Shown piece after piece: positions 44,001 to 51,826 of a stretch of 64,000 bases of DNA (position 1 is its first letter; the number at the start of each line of letters is the position of its first letter). Below the pieces are notes generated by a model that searched no databases, was not told where the DNA came from, and was given only the letters and a program-made list of their open reading frames with translations. Source of the stretch: Dactylosporangium sp040605635 (GTDB taxonomy: Bacteria > Actinomycetota > Actinomycetes > Mycobacteriales > Micromonosporaceae); assembly GCF_040605635.1 (NCBI RefSeq), contig NZ_JBEXDG010000042.1:1-64000 (forward strand). The letters are read 5' to 3'. A program made the translations under genes and the position numbers.

Positions 44001-44384
44001 GTCGCCGGTCGTGGTGGACAGGACGTCCGTCCACTGTGTCCCGTTGTCCGACACCTGGACCTTGTAAGCCTTGGCGTACGCGGCCTCCCAGGACAGGACC
44101 ACAGTGGACACGGCGTAGGCGGCGCCGAGGTCCACGGAGATCCAGGCGTTGTTGTCGTTGCTGTGGTCACTGGACCAGCGGGTGGCGCCGTTGCCGTCGA
44201 TCGCGTTGGCGGCCACGAGTGCGCCGTCCTGATAGGACGCGGTGGCCCGGGCGCCGGCGTTGCGGGCGAGGTTGACCGGGGTGTCGGCGAGGGCGTCTGG
44301 CAGCCGCACCGCGGCCGTGCCGAGGATCAGCACGGCCAGCGCGATGCCCAGCACCCGCCGGGCGCGCTTTGCGCTTCGTCTCAT
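41100..44384 (-). CDS. Secreted GH95 glycoside hydrolase (alpha-L-fucosidase family) flanked by two CBM32 modules
   Basis: A 1094-residue secreted enzyme. After a signal-anchor-like leader (RRVLGIALAVLILGTAAVRL) comes an F5/8-type-C (CBM32) module of about 130 residues (ARATASYQDGALVAANAIDG ... WGYSLWEFEVYG), then the GH95-type catalytic region with LLAGNGKQGIIVFG, YYHLDANLNLQISGGN, SWLLYPFWEYYQVTGDRTFL and AGSISPENTP, then a second, different CBM32 at the C terminus (NLALGRPATASSSSSAQQDA ... QWGYSLYELEVYA). GH95 enzymes remove L-fucose or L-galactose by inversion. ATG 44384 follows GAAGGA; an upstream GTG at 44402 overlaps the stop of the beta-helix gene. Second gene of its operon. Confidence 0.88.
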   Translation of the reverse strand: MRRSAKRARRVLGIALAVLILGTAAVRLPDALADTPVNLARNAGARATASYQDGALVAANAIDGNGATRWSSDHSNDNNAWISVDLGAAYAVSTVVLSWEAAYAKAYKVQVSDNGTQWTDVLSTTTGDGGSDTVTIGRTTRHVRMQGVTPNTQWGYSLWEFEVYGTGSTGGGGGAAMVAPSTTYPQTYGDWANGLLAGNGKQGIIVFGNPRNETTVFTDKDFFMARSEARPHRTFNTVSGTDLARIRDLLIAGQYRDANTLAANVQGYQGGGEGSKHPGFKMTTQVTGSTAISNYVRSTDYSSGVVSVNWNDGQGRWQRDAFVSRTDGATIQYLPAPSGQRLSVKLGLSIDPGMNLLNKGVTYVNTSNTSFLNLRAKYPNGTYNAGYEGVTRIVTDGTKTMSGTDVSVTNATYVMLQSLTQRYDGTYNGGVPAEQEWNRQLLQSRLTALGDSYQTLLSRHVSRHSGIFNRVSLDLGVSAQDRAKSTEQLLAEQKTASAPIPALYERMFYAGRYHLLASSNETAAPDLLGNWTGDSNVGWDGYYHLDANLNLQISGGNVGNMPEAMAGYFWLNKQWQADFRTNARKLLGTRGMLTGGNTPNGEGLISNINFDYPYQYVTGGESWLLYPFWEYYQVTGDRTFLADQYYPLIRDMGDFYEDFLVKKDGNGRYVLAGSISPENTPPGGVPLSVNSVYDISGARFALSTLIQTSRALGRDADKIPVWQEKLDNLPPYIVNTDGALAEWAWPDLANKNNYQHRHSSGLMPVWPYREITPETNRAQYTAAQTFLQKKDAGSYENAGHGLLHGALIAADLNNADSVNAKLLRFAKDDYYYSSMATSHYNNHSVFATDVVNSVPTIMMEMLAATSPGTLEVLPALPKGLKKGTISGMLGKGQFRIDKLTWDTDTRKVQVTVTSNIDQNLTLIQRSGIASITATGGTVQSSPLGGIARVLPLQAGRTVVLDLTLSAAAVNLALGRPATASSSSSAQQDAAKAFDGDLSSRWAASEAADNWVQVDLGATYNLREVALRWEASYAKSYKLQASTDGTTWRDMYTQASSPGGTERLPVSGPARYVRMQGVTKSGQWGYSLYELEVYA
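43891..44279 (-). repeat. 389-bp direct repeat (CBM32 module), copy 1
   Basis: This segment aligns with 44682-45070 over its whole length at a constant offset of 791 bp without gaps. It encodes the CBM32 module of the GH95 protein. The two protein modules differ at only about one residue in eight, so the duplication is recent or kept alike by gene conversion. Confidence 0.9.
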
Positions 44385-44398
44385 GGAGGTTCCGTCCT

Positions 44399-46897
44399 TC
44401 ACCGGGTGGTGATGCGCAGCGAGGAGATGGCGTCGTTGTTGCCCGTGGACCGCAGGTCGGCGGTGTCCGCGGTGATGGTCCAGGCGGTGCCCTTGAAGTC
44501 CGCGTCGAGATACGCGGTGACCAGGTAGCCGGCGGGCACCCGGATCGAGGAGACGCTGTCGTTGGCGATCCCGGCGGCCTGCAGCTGCGGCAGGTCATAG
44601 CTGCCGACGCCGAGCGACGCCGACGCGCCGCCGTAGTTCGGGTCCGTGTAGAGCGTCGGGCCGGTGGCGCCCGGCGGTGTGCCGTACACCTCGAACTCCC
44701 ACAGCGAGTAGCCCCACTGGGTGTTCGGGGTCACCCCCTGCATCCGCACGTAGCGGGCGGCCCGGCCGACGTTCACGGTGTCGTTGCCGCCGTCGCCGGT
44801 GGTCGTGGAGTACACGTCCGTCCACTGTGTCCCGTTGTCCGACACCTGGACCCTGTACCCCTTGGCGTACGCGGCCTCCCAGGACAGGACCACAGTGGAC
44901 ACGGCGTAGGCGGCGCCGAGGTCCACGCAGATCCAGGCGTTGTTGTCGTTGCTGTGGTCACTGGACCAGCGGGACGCGCCGTTGCCGTCGATCGCGTTGG
45001 CGGCCACGAGCGCGCCGTCCTGATAGGACGCGGTGGCCCGGGCACCGGCGTTGCGCGACAGGTTCACCGGCACGCCGGCCGGCGGCGCGGGCGGCGCCGG
45101 CACGCTCTGCCCGGCCGGCGGCCACAGCGTGAACGTGTTGGTCCCGGATCGTGCGGAGGCGAACGGGCCGGGGAGGGTGTTGGTCGTGCTGACCTGCGCG
45201 CCGAAGAAGTCGGTGGTCACGTCGGCGGCGATGCTCTCATTGGCGCGCGGGATGACGCCGACCCGGGACCGGGTCGCCGGGGTCGCGCCGGCGATGCCCG
45301 TGGTGTTGAGGTCGAAGCTCAGCGACATCGCCGTGTTCGTCGCCGTGTAGCGCACGTTGGACAGCGCGCCGGTGGCGTTGCCCTCCTTGACGTGCGTCTT
45401 GCCGGTCGCGTTGTCCGGCAGCGTCGAGCCCTGGACGAGGTTGTTGTACCAGAAGTCCTTCTGCGGCGAGGTGAGCGCGGTCGACTCGTTCATCGTGCCC
45501 GGCTGGAAGTAGTAGGCGTCCCGGCCGCCGCCGTCGATGGCGAACCGGCCGTTGTCGACGAACAGGTTGTTGGCGAAGACGATGCCGGTGGCGTCGAGGG
45601 TGCGGATGTCGCTGTTGCCGATGAAGACGTTGTTGTCCACCAGGATCGGGCCGTGGACCGCCTCGGCGTAGTAGCCCCACGGGCTGTTCATGACGATGTT
45701 GCCGGTGACGCGGACGTTCTGGTTGCCCCAGTCGGTCCAGATGCCGGCCGAGTTGCCGCCGCGGGAGTTCTTGACGTAGTTGCCCTTGATGAGGCCCTCG
45801 TTCATGTAGTGCACCTTGATCGGGGCCGTCTCCGCGCCGCTGAACTCGTTGCGGTAGTTGGTGTCCTCGATCATGTTGTACAGAATGTCGGAGTTCCACG
45901 AGAAGACGCCGGCGATGCCGGACTGACCCGACCTGCCGATGTAGTTGTTGCGCACGATGTGCGAGCCGTACCTGGCGGTGTCGCGGAAGCTCGTCCGGGT
46001 GGTGCCGGGGCGGTTGCCGGCCCACTCGTCGTTGCCGAGGCCGATGTCGATGCCGATGGTGCGGGCGTTGACGACGACGTTGTTCTGGATGATCCAGCGC
46101 AGGCCGCCGTTGACGCTGATCGCGCCGGCCTGCCGCCGGGCCGGGCTGTCCGGGAAGTCCGAGTAGGTGTTCGCGGCGTGCTTCACGACGAGGCCGTCGA
46201 CGGTGATGTAGCCCAGGCCCCACGCGTCCGGGGCGAAGATCTGCCGCCGTACGTTGATCTCCGCCAGTCTGGCGTTGGGGTCGGCGCCGTTGAAGTTCGC
46301 CCACACCGTCGTGCTGCTGCCGGCGACCTGGGAATACCAGGTGTTCGCCGCGGCCTGCACGTCGCCGAGCGCGGGCTTCTCGGAGTAGGCCTGCTCGTCG
46401 AGGTAGACGTCGCCGGCGTTGTAGCCGGGGAAGGTGCCTCCCCCGCCGCCCTGCGGGTGGCCGGTCGCGTACGGGTTGTAGGCGCCGAAGTAGGTGTTGG
46501 GCAGCGTGACGCTCCAGACGTTGCCACCGGCTCGCACCCAGGTGTCGATCTCCTCGGATCCCTTGACCACGACGTCGCCGTCGCCGGCCTTTGTGTACGT
46601 GATGCGGGCCGCCTCACCGGTGCCGCCCCGCGCGGGCTTGACCGTCTCGCGGTACAGCCCGGCGTGCACGAGCACGGTGTCCCCCGGCTGCGCCTCCTGC
46701 GCGGCGCGGTTGATGGTCAGGTAGGGCGCGGCGGCGGTGCCGGCGTTGGCGTCGTTGCCGTTCTTGGCGACGTGGATGCTGCGCGGCGCCGCGGCGTGCG
46801 CCACGGCCGAGGGCGCCACGAGCGCGGCGGTCACGAGCGCCAGGCCCGCCATCCCGCCCGCGAGTCGTGTCGTCGGACGGGTCCTGCTGTGTCTCAT
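44399..46897 (-). CDS. Secreted right-handed beta-helix protein with CBM32 and beta/gamma-crystallin-like domains
   Basis: An 832-residue secreted protein. The signal peptide ends AVAHAAAP. A parallel beta-helix domain follows, opening with RSIHVAKNGNDANAGTAAAP and YLTINRAAQEAQPGDTVLVH, then ladder-like rungs such as GIAGVFSWNSDILYNMIEDT, AGIWTDWGNQNVRVTGNIVM and ILVDNNVFIGNSDIRTLDAT. This layout occurs in families such as GH141 (which includes fucosidases) and in polysaccharide lyases; the substrate is not proven. After a Pro-rich linker comes the CBM32 module shared with the GH95 protein, then a crystallin-like domain (YTDPNYGGASASLGVGSYDL). ATG 46897 follows AAAGGA. The promoter and an operator-like palindrome lie upstream. 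First gene of the operon with GH95. Confidence 0.82.
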   Translation of the reverse strand: MRHSRTRPTTRLAGGMAGLALVTAALVAPSAVAHAAAPRSIHVAKNGNDANAGTAAAPYLTINRAAQEAQPGDTVLVHAGLYRETVKPARGGTGEAARITYTKAGDGDVVVKGSEEIDTWVRAGGNVWSVTLPNTYFGAYNPYATGHPQGGGGGTFPGYNAGDVYLDEQAYSEKPALGDVQAAANTWYSQVAGSSTTVWANFNGADPNARLAEINVRRQIFAPDAWGLGYITVDGLVVKHAANTYSDFPDSPARRQAGAISVNGGLRWIIQNNVVVNARTIGIDIGLGNDEWAGNRPGTTRTSFRDTARYGSHIVRNNYIGRSGQSGIAGVFSWNSDILYNMIEDTNYRNEFSGAETAPIKVHYMNEGLIKGNYVKNSRGGNSAGIWTDWGNQNVRVTGNIVMNSPWGYYAEAVHGPILVDNNVFIGNSDIRTLDATGIVFANNLFVDNGRFAIDGGGRDAYYFQPGTMNESTALTSPQKDFWYNNLVQGSTLPDNATGKTHVKEGNATGALSNVRYTATNTAMSLSFDLNTTGIAGATPATRSRVGVIPRANESIAADVTTDFFGAQVSTTNTLPGPFASARSGTNTFTLWPPAGQSVPAPPAPPAGVPVNLSRNAGARATASYQDGALVAANAIDGNGASRWSSDHSNDNNAWICVDLGAAYAVSTVVLSWEAAYAKGYRVQVSDNGTQWTDVYSTTTGDGGNDTVNVGRAARYVRMQGVTPNTQWGYSLWEFEVYGTPPGATGPTLYTDPNYGGASASLGVGSYDLPQLQAAGIANDSVSSIRVPAGYLVTAYLDADFKGTAWTITADTADLRSTGNNDAISSLRITTR
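44682..45070 (-). repeat. 389-bp direct repeat (CBM32 module), copy 2
   Basis: The second copy of the CBM32-coding repeat, within the beta-helix gene; see the copy at 43891-44279. Both are in the same orientation, so recombination between them would fuse the two genes and delete 791 bp. Confidence 0.9.
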
Positions 46898-47171
46898 GTG
46901 GGGGTCCTTTGCGAGGGCGGAGTCGCGGGTGTGATCGCCGGCCCAGAGGGCAGCGACGATCACAGGTGGCACGGCCGTCCGGGGTGCGGGACGCCGGCCA
47001 TCGCCGCCTGGCGAGGTCTCAGGCGGTTGGCGGGTGCGAAGGCGAGCCGACCGTGGCGGTGCGGTCGGACCATGACGTTCAGGGATCTCCAGGCCGCCGA
47101 TGACCTCGGAGATCAAAAAGTTAGATTATTAATCTAAGCTGGACGACCGACACAGTCAACCATGCCGCCGG
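46898..47171 (-). promoter_or_regulatory. Control region of the beta-helix/GH95 operon
   Basis: This 274-bp gap separates the ROK gene (stop 47172) from the beta-helix gene. On the minus strand TTGACT (47154-47159), a 17-bp spacer and TAGATT (47131-47136) form a good promoter. The -10 is inside a palindrome (listed separately). The rest is leader. Confidence 0.7.
47121..47137. promoter_or_regulatory. AT-rich palindromic operator 1
   Basis: TTAGATTATTAATCTAA: perfect 7-bp arms around ATT. It covers the -10 hexamer of the beta-helix/GH95 promoter, so binding should repress. A near-identical palindrome lies at 49387-49403. AT-rich palindromes of this kind are typical for ROK repressors, and the ROK gene lies next door. 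LacI operators usually have a CG centre. Confidence 0.72.
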
Positions 47172-48407
47172 CTAGCGCATGGTCGAGACTAGCGGGCCGT
47201 GCCCCGGCGCGACAGAACCCTGCAGCACCAGGGCCGCCCCGCCGATCGCCGCCGAGTCCCGCGGGTTGCTCGACAGGTCGACCCGCACGTCGTGCACGTC
47301 CCGCGCGAACGCCCGCTCCGCGAGCCGGCGGCGGATCTCGGTGACGTAGATCGACCCGGCGACGGCGAACCCTGGCCCGGCGAGCACGAGCGTGTCGATG
47401 TCCCACAGGTTGGCCAGCAGCAGCGCGCCTTCGGCGAGCAGCTCCGCGGACTCGGCGAGCAGCGCGGACGCCTGCACGTCGCCGTAGATCGCGGCCCGGG
47501 CGAGCACGTCGAACGCCCGCGCGTCGGGGTCGCCGGCACCGATCCGCAGCCGGTCGGCCAGCCCGGGGACCGCCCTGGCCCGGGCGACGAGCGCGCGCGG
47601 CGCGGCCCGCTGCTCCAGGCAGCCCCGGTTGCCGCAGTGGCACCGCTCGCCGTCGCGGGCAACCGCGAGGTGGCCGAGCTTGCCCGCGTTGGAGCTCGCG
47701 CCCCGGTGCAGGGCGCCGTCGAGCACGACGCCCGAGCCGATGCCCGAGTTCATGTACAGGCAGCCGAAGGTGCGCTCCCGCGACACCTGCCGCCCCCAGA
47801 ACTCCCCGACGGTCGCGGCCGCGGCGTCGCTGTCGACGAGCACCGGCACCCCGAGCCGGCCGGTCAGGGCGTGGGCGAGGTCCAGACCGGCCGGACCCGG
47901 AGGGCCCAGGAGTCCCGGCAGTGCGAGGAACCGGCCGCGGCGCACGTCGACCGGCCCCGGCCCGACGACGGCCATGCCGGCCACGCTCTGCGGCGGCAGA
48001 CCCAGCCCCTGGGTGATCTCGTGGTACAGCGTGGCGAGCCGCGCCATCAGGCTTTCCGGTCGGCCGTCCTCGGGGGTGGCGACGAGCTGGCGACCGACGG
48101 TCCCGCCGCGGGTGTCCGTGACCACGCACGTCAGCGCGTCCGCGGCGACGTGGATCCCCACGCCGTACGCCGCCCGGGAGTTGATGACCAGCATGGAGCG
48201 GGGCTTGCCGCGGGTCGCGACCAGGTCGCCGGTCTCCCGCACGACCCCGTCGTCGATGAGCCGGCGCACGATGTTGGAGATCGTCGGCTGGGTCAGGCCC
48301 GTCGCGTTGACCAGCTCCACCCGGCTGATCGGCCCGGAGGACCGGATGAGGTCCACGATGAGCGCACGACTACCGGGTCCCGCGGCCGCAGACTCCCGTC
48401 GCGCCAC
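47172..48407 (-). CDS. ROK family transcriptional repressor
   Basis: A 411-residue regulator. The N-terminal winged helix (about residues 10-70) reads SRALIVDLIRSSGPISRVEL, then GLTQPTISNIVRRLIDDGVV. The ROK sugar-kinase-like domain follows, with an ATP-site relic (GIHVAADALTCVVTD), the sugar-binding motif region GAASSNAGKLGHLAV-like (HRGASSNAGKLGHLAV) and the zinc motif CHCGNRGCLEQ. ROK repressors release DNA when they bind a sugar or sugar-phosphate. GTG 48407 has GAGG at 9 bp; TTG 48413 is an in-frame alternative. It is divergent from the LacI-like gene. It probably binds the AT-rich palindromes at 47121 and 49387. Confidence 0.92.
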   Translation of the reverse strand: MARRESAAAGPGSRALIVDLIRSSGPISRVELVNATGLTQPTISNIVRRLIDDGVVRETGDLVATRGKPRSMLVINSRAAYGVGIHVAADALTCVVTDTRGGTVGRQLVATPEDGRPESLMARLATLYHEITQGLGLPPQSVAGMAVVGPGPVDVRRGRFLALPGLLGPPGPAGLDLAHALTGRLGVPVLVDSDAAAATVGEFWGRQVSRERTFGCLYMNSGIGSGVVLDGALHRGASSNAGKLGHLAVARDGERCHCGNRGCLEQRAAPRALVARARAVPGLADRLRIGAGDPDARAFDVLARAAIYGDVQASALLAESAELLAEGALLLANLWDIDTLVLAGPGFAVAGSIYVTEIRRRLAERAFARDVHDVRVDLSSNPRDSAAIGGAALVLQGSVAPGHGPLVSTMR

Positions 48408-48487
48408 GCTCAACCGCCTCTCGTCTCGCCGTACGCTGTCGCACGACTACGTTACGGGGACGAAGGTTAATCCACGAGGAGGCGCTC

Positions 48488-49342
48488 ATGGCCGCGGTAC
48501 CCACCGCCTCGGTGTCGAAGGGCACGCCGGTCGGCCTCGCCCTGGTGCGCGACGCGGAGGTCCTCGGCGCCGAGCCGTTCTTCCACGAGTTCATCGCGGG
48601 CATCGAGCGGGTCCTCGTCCCGCTCGGCGTGCCGGTGCTGCTCCAGGTGGTGGCCACGGTGCCGCAGGCGGTCGAGCGGATGCGGGCGTGGGCGCGGTTC
48701 GGCCTGGTGCAGGGCGTCATCCTGATCGACCTGCTGCCCGGCGACGAGCGCGTGGCGCTGGTCAAGCACCTCGGCCTGCCGTGCGTCGTCATCGGCGACC
48801 CGGTCACGGCCGGCGGCCTGCCGGCGGTGTGGACGCAGGACGAGGTCGCCATGCGCGACGTCATCGCCGAGCTGGCCGCGGCCGGTCACACGCACCTCGG
48901 GCATGTCGGCGGCCCGGCGCAGATGGCGCACACCATCATCCGGCGCCGCACCTTCGAGACCGTCGCCGCGGAGCACGGCATCCGCACGACGTCCTTCGAC
49001 GGCGACTACTCCGAGGCGGCGGGGGTGCGCGCCGTCACCGCTCTCGCGGCCCTCGACCAGCGGCCCACCGCGCTGGTCTTCGACAACGACGTCATGGCGC
49101 TCGGCGCCCTGCACGAGGCGGCCCGCCTCGGCCTGGCCGTGCCGGCGGAGTTGTCGCTCGTCGCCTGGGACGACTCGGCGCTGTGCCAGCTGGCCGCGCC
49201 CCCGCTCAGCGCCGTCAGCCACGACGTGCAGGAGCTGGGCGAGCTGGTCGGGCACACCCTGGCCGGGGCCCTGTCCGGGGACGAGCCGCACACCGTGAAG
49301 GCGGCACCGGCCAGGCTGACGGTCCGCCGCTCCAGCCGGTAG
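48488..49342 (+). CDS. LacI-type effector-binding protein without DNA-binding domain
   Basis: A 284-residue protein that matches the periplasmic-binding-fold effector domain of LacI/GalR repressors throughout: VGLALVRDAEVLGAEPFFHE, GVILIDLLPGDERV, VDAVWTQDEVA-type cleft residues, AGHTHLGHVGGPAQ, and ALVFDNDVMALGALHEAARL with LSLVAWDDSALCQL. A full LacI protein is about 340 residues; the 55-60 residues that carry the helix-turn-helix and hinge are missing. Upstream there is only 80 bp before the divergent ROK gene, and ATG 48488 has GAGGAGG at ideal spacing, so this is not a mis-annotated start. It could be a cytoplasmic sugar-binding protein or a co-regulator of the ROK protein. Confidence 0.82.
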   Translation: MAAVPTASVSKGTPVGLALVRDAEVLGAEPFFHEFIAGIERVLVPLGVPVLLQVVATVPQAVERMRAWARFGLVQGVILIDLLPGDERVALVKHLGLPCVVIGDPVTAGGLPAVWTQDEVAMRDVIAELAAAGHTHLGHVGGPAQMAHTIIRRRTFETVAAEHGIRTTSFDGDYSEAAGVRAVTALAALDQRPTALVFDNDVMALGALHEAARLGLAVPAELSLVAWDDSALCQLAAPPLSAVSHDVQELGELVGHTLAGALSGDEPHTVKAAPARLTVRRSSR

Positions 49343-49541
49343 TCGTTCACCCGCATCTCCGTGGTCGGACTCGGTCGAGCCAGATCATAGATTAAAAATC
49401 TTTGTTATTGACTTCGCCGGTCCGGTCGGCGACGCTGTGTCGAGCACCGTCCGGGACACCCCCTCCCCACCTGTCACACAGCGCCGGTCGTCGCGTCGAC
49501 GCGCTGTCCCCCTTGCCTGCCCGAGTCGTAAAGGAATCCCT
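49343..49541 (+). promoter_or_regulatory. Control region of the CUT1/beta-mannosidase operon
   Basis: A 199-bp region. It holds an operator-like palindrome (49387-49403), a TTGACT hexamer at 49408-49413 that could be the -35 box, no convincing -10 at 17 bp (GACGCT), and the ribosome binding site AAAGGAA ahead of 49542. Confidence 0.55.
49387..49403. promoter_or_regulatory. AT-rich palindromic operator 2
   Basis: ATAGATTAAAAATCTTT: arms match at six of seven positions around AAA and share AGATT-N3-AATCT with the operator at 47121-47137. It sits just upstream of a TTGACT hexamer. Confidence 0.7.
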
Positions 49542-50849
49542 ATGGACCACCGCACCAGGCCGCGGGCCGTGCGCGCCGTGGCCGCGTTCGTCGTCAGCGC
49601 CCTCACCCTCAGCCCCGCGCTCGTCGCCTGCGGCTCCGACGCGACGACCGGCACCCCCGACGCCATCGACGTCGTCACCCGCTGGTCGGCCGGCAACTCC
49701 GCCGCCGCCGCCCAGAACCGCGTCTTCGCCGCGTTCACCGCCGAGACCGGCATCAAGGTCAACGTCACCGAGGGCCTCGAGACCATCGACGACCAGGTGG
49801 AGAACGCCGTGGCCGCCGGCAGGTCGCCCGACCTCGTCATCGTCAACCTGTTCGACAAGACCCTCGGCTGGCTCGACGCCGGCGTCACCGTCCCCGCCGA
49901 CCAGTACGTCAAGGACTGGGGCCTCGGCGACAAGCTCAAACCCGCGGCGCTCAACGAGTGGCGCGTCGGCGGCGCACCCGGCGGCAAGCTGCAGGGCCTG
50001 CCGTTCTCCGGTTTCAGCTGGCCACTCTGGTACAACACGGAACTGCTCAAGAACGCCGGCGTCGACAAGATCCCGGCGACCACGGACGAGCTCATCGCCG
50101 CGGCCGGGAAGCTCCGGGCGGCGGGCGTCGCACCGCTCGCCGTCGGCGGCAACGACTGGACCGGTCAGAAGTTCTTCTACCAGGTCGCCCAGTCCTACAC
50201 CGACGCGCCGACGATGCAGCAGGTCATGCAGAAGGGCGGCTACTGCGCCACGCCGTCGGTCCTGGAAGGCATCAAGCTGTTCACCCAGCTGCGCGACGCC
50301 GGCGTGTTCGTCGACAACGCCGCCGGGCTCATCGCCGACGGCATGTACGCGGCGTACTACTCGGGCAAGGCCGCGATCATGCCGGCCGGGTCGTGGGCGT
50401 ACACCGAGTCCACCGCGTCCGGCACCGGCATCGACAAGCGCACGACCCTCGGCGGGTTCCCCATCCCGAGCGGCTCGACGTTCAAGAAGCCGACCGCGTT
50501 CCGCGGCTTCACCGGCGTCGGCTTCATGATCACGAAGCGGGGCGCCGAGCCGGGCCGGATCGACAATCTCCGGAAGTTCATCACGAAGTTCTACGCCGAC
50601 ACCACCGTCGGCGACTTCGTCAAGGACTCCGGCATCCTGCCCCCGACCAGTGGGGACTTCGCCTCCTACGCCACCAATCCGCTGCTGTCGCAGTCACTCG
50701 GCCTGGACGCGGGAGTCGACTACGCCGTCCTGCCCGACGTCTGGATCGGCGCCGCGTCCGACCGGATCGTCCAGGTCCTGACCGGCGCCTACGGCAAGTC
50801 GACGCCGCAGCAGATCTGCGCCGGCCTCGACACCGCCACCAAGGGCTGA
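49542..50849 (+). CDS. CUT1 sugar ABC transporter substrate-binding lipoprotein
   Basis: A 435-residue lipoprotein. The signal peptide ends in lipobox ALVAC. The mature protein is a MalE-type binding protein: DVVTRWSAGNSAAAAQNRVF, FTAETGIKVNVTEGLETIDD, SPDLVIVNLFDKTLGW, LPFSGFSWPLWYNTELLKNA and MYAAYYSGKAAIMPAGSWAY. The ligand is probably a manno-oligosaccharide, because a beta-mannosidase gene ends the operon. ATG 49542 has AAAGGAA 7 bases upstream; the frame is open to 49437 without support. A hairpin follows its stop. Confidence 0.9.
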   Translation: MDHRTRPRAVRAVAAFVVSALTLSPALVACGSDATTGTPDAIDVVTRWSAGNSAAAAQNRVFAAFTAETGIKVNVTEGLETIDDQVENAVAAGRSPDLVIVNLFDKTLGWLDAGVTVPADQYVKDWGLGDKLKPAALNEWRVGGAPGGKLQGLPFSGFSWPLWYNTELLKNAGVDKIPATTDELIAAAGKLRAAGVAPLAVGGNDWTGQKFFYQVAQSYTDAPTMQQVMQKGGYCATPSVLEGIKLFTQLRDAGVFVDNAAGLIADGMYAAYYSGKAAIMPAGSWAYTESTASGTGIDKRTTLGGFPIPSGSTFKKPTAFRGFTGVGFMITKRGAEPGRIDNLRKFITKFYADTTVGDFVKDSGILPPTSGDFASYATNPLLSQSLGLDAGVDYAVLPDVWIGAASDRIVQVLTGAYGKSTPQQICAGLDTATKG

Positions 50850-50863
50850 CGGTCCCCGGTCGC

Positions 50864-50892
50864 GCGGGAGCCGCACCACCGGCGGCTCCCGC
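50864..50892 (+). terminator. Intercistronic hairpin after the binding-protein gene
   Basis: A 10-bp perfect stem (GCGGGAGCCG and complement) with a 9-base loop sits between the binding-protein stop (50849) and the permease start (50912). In ABC operons such hairpins stabilise or partly terminate the message so that more binding protein is made than permease. Confidence 0.6.
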
Positions 50893-50911
50893 CAAGTCGA
50901 AGGAACACACG

Positions 50912-51826
50912 ATGGTCTCCACCTCCACCGCGCGGCCGGTCCGCGGCGGCGGGCTGCACTCACCCCGCGTCCTCTGGCTGACGGTGCCGTCGCTGGCGTG
51001 GTTCGCCGTCTTCGCCGTCGGCCCCCTCGCGGCCATGTTCGTCATCGCGGCGCTGCGGTGGAAGGGGCTGCTGTACGAGCCGGCGTACGCCGGGACGGAG
51101 AACCTCACCAAGGTCTTCGCCGACCCGGTGTTCTACGCCGCCGTGCGCAACAGCGCCGTGCAGGTCGCCGTCGTGATCCCGGTGATGATCCCGCTGGCGT
51201 TCATGCTCGGGTACCACCTCAACAGCAGGCCCCGCGGCTACCGCGTGCTGTCGGTGCTCTACTTCTCGCCCGGCCTCATCTCGATCTCCGTCACCGGCAT
51301 GATCTTCTACGGCGTGCTGTCGCCCGACGGCGGCGTCAACGGCCTGCTGCGCACCGCCGGCCTCGACCCGTGGGCCACCGCGTGGCTCGCCGACCCGGAC
51401 ACCGCGCTGGCCGCGCTCATCGCCATCGACCTCTGGCGCGGCGTCGGCTGGACCGCGGTCCTGTTCGCCGCGCGCCTGGCGAGCCTGCCCGCCGACGTCC
51501 TCGAGGCCGCCCGCGTCGACGGCGCCGGACACTTCCGCACGATGTGGCAGATCGCCTTCCCGATGGTCAAGGACTACGTCCGCACGCTCACCATGCTGCA
51601 GTACCTGTGGACGCTGTTCACCTCGGCCGCCCTCATCCTGCTGCTCACCAAGGGCGGACCCGGCACCTCCTCCACCACCCTGTCCTACCTCGTCTACGCC
51701 AAGGCCTTCGCCCAGCGGGACCTCGGCTACAGCCAGGTCGTCGGGGTGGTGCTGCTCCTCCTCGGCATCGCCGGGATGGCCCTGATCCATGTCCTGCTGC
51801 GCGCCCCCCGGGAGAACGCCCGATGA
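50912..51826 (+). CDS. CUT1 sugar ABC transporter permease 1
   Basis: A 304-residue permease with six hydrophobic segments (LWLTVPSLAWFAVFAVGPLA at the start) and EAA loop EAARVDGAGHFRTMWQIAFP. ATG 50912 has GAAGGA 7-8 bp upstream. Its stop overlaps the start of the second permease as ATGA. The operon has no ATPase gene. Confidence 0.93.
   Translation: MVSTSTARPVRGGGLHSPRVLWLTVPSLAWFAVFAVGPLAAMFVIAALRWKGLLYEPAYAGTENLTKVFADPVFYAAVRNSAVQVAVVIPVMIPLAFMLGYHLNSRPRGYRVLSVLYFSPGLISISVTGMIFYGVLSPDGGVNGLLRTAGLDPWATAWLADPDTALAALIAIDLWRGVGWTAVLFAARLASLPADVLEAARVDGAGHFRTMWQIAFPMVKDYVRTLTMLQYLWTLFTSAALILLLTKGGPGTSSTTLSYLVYAKAFAQRDLGYSQVVGVVLLLLGIAGMALIHVLLRAPRENAR

Noticed and set aside
41856..44528. 890-codon plus-strand frame opposite GH95
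   Set aside because: Val/Gly/Arg-rich shadow frame; the GH95 and CBM32 motifs are on the minus strand.
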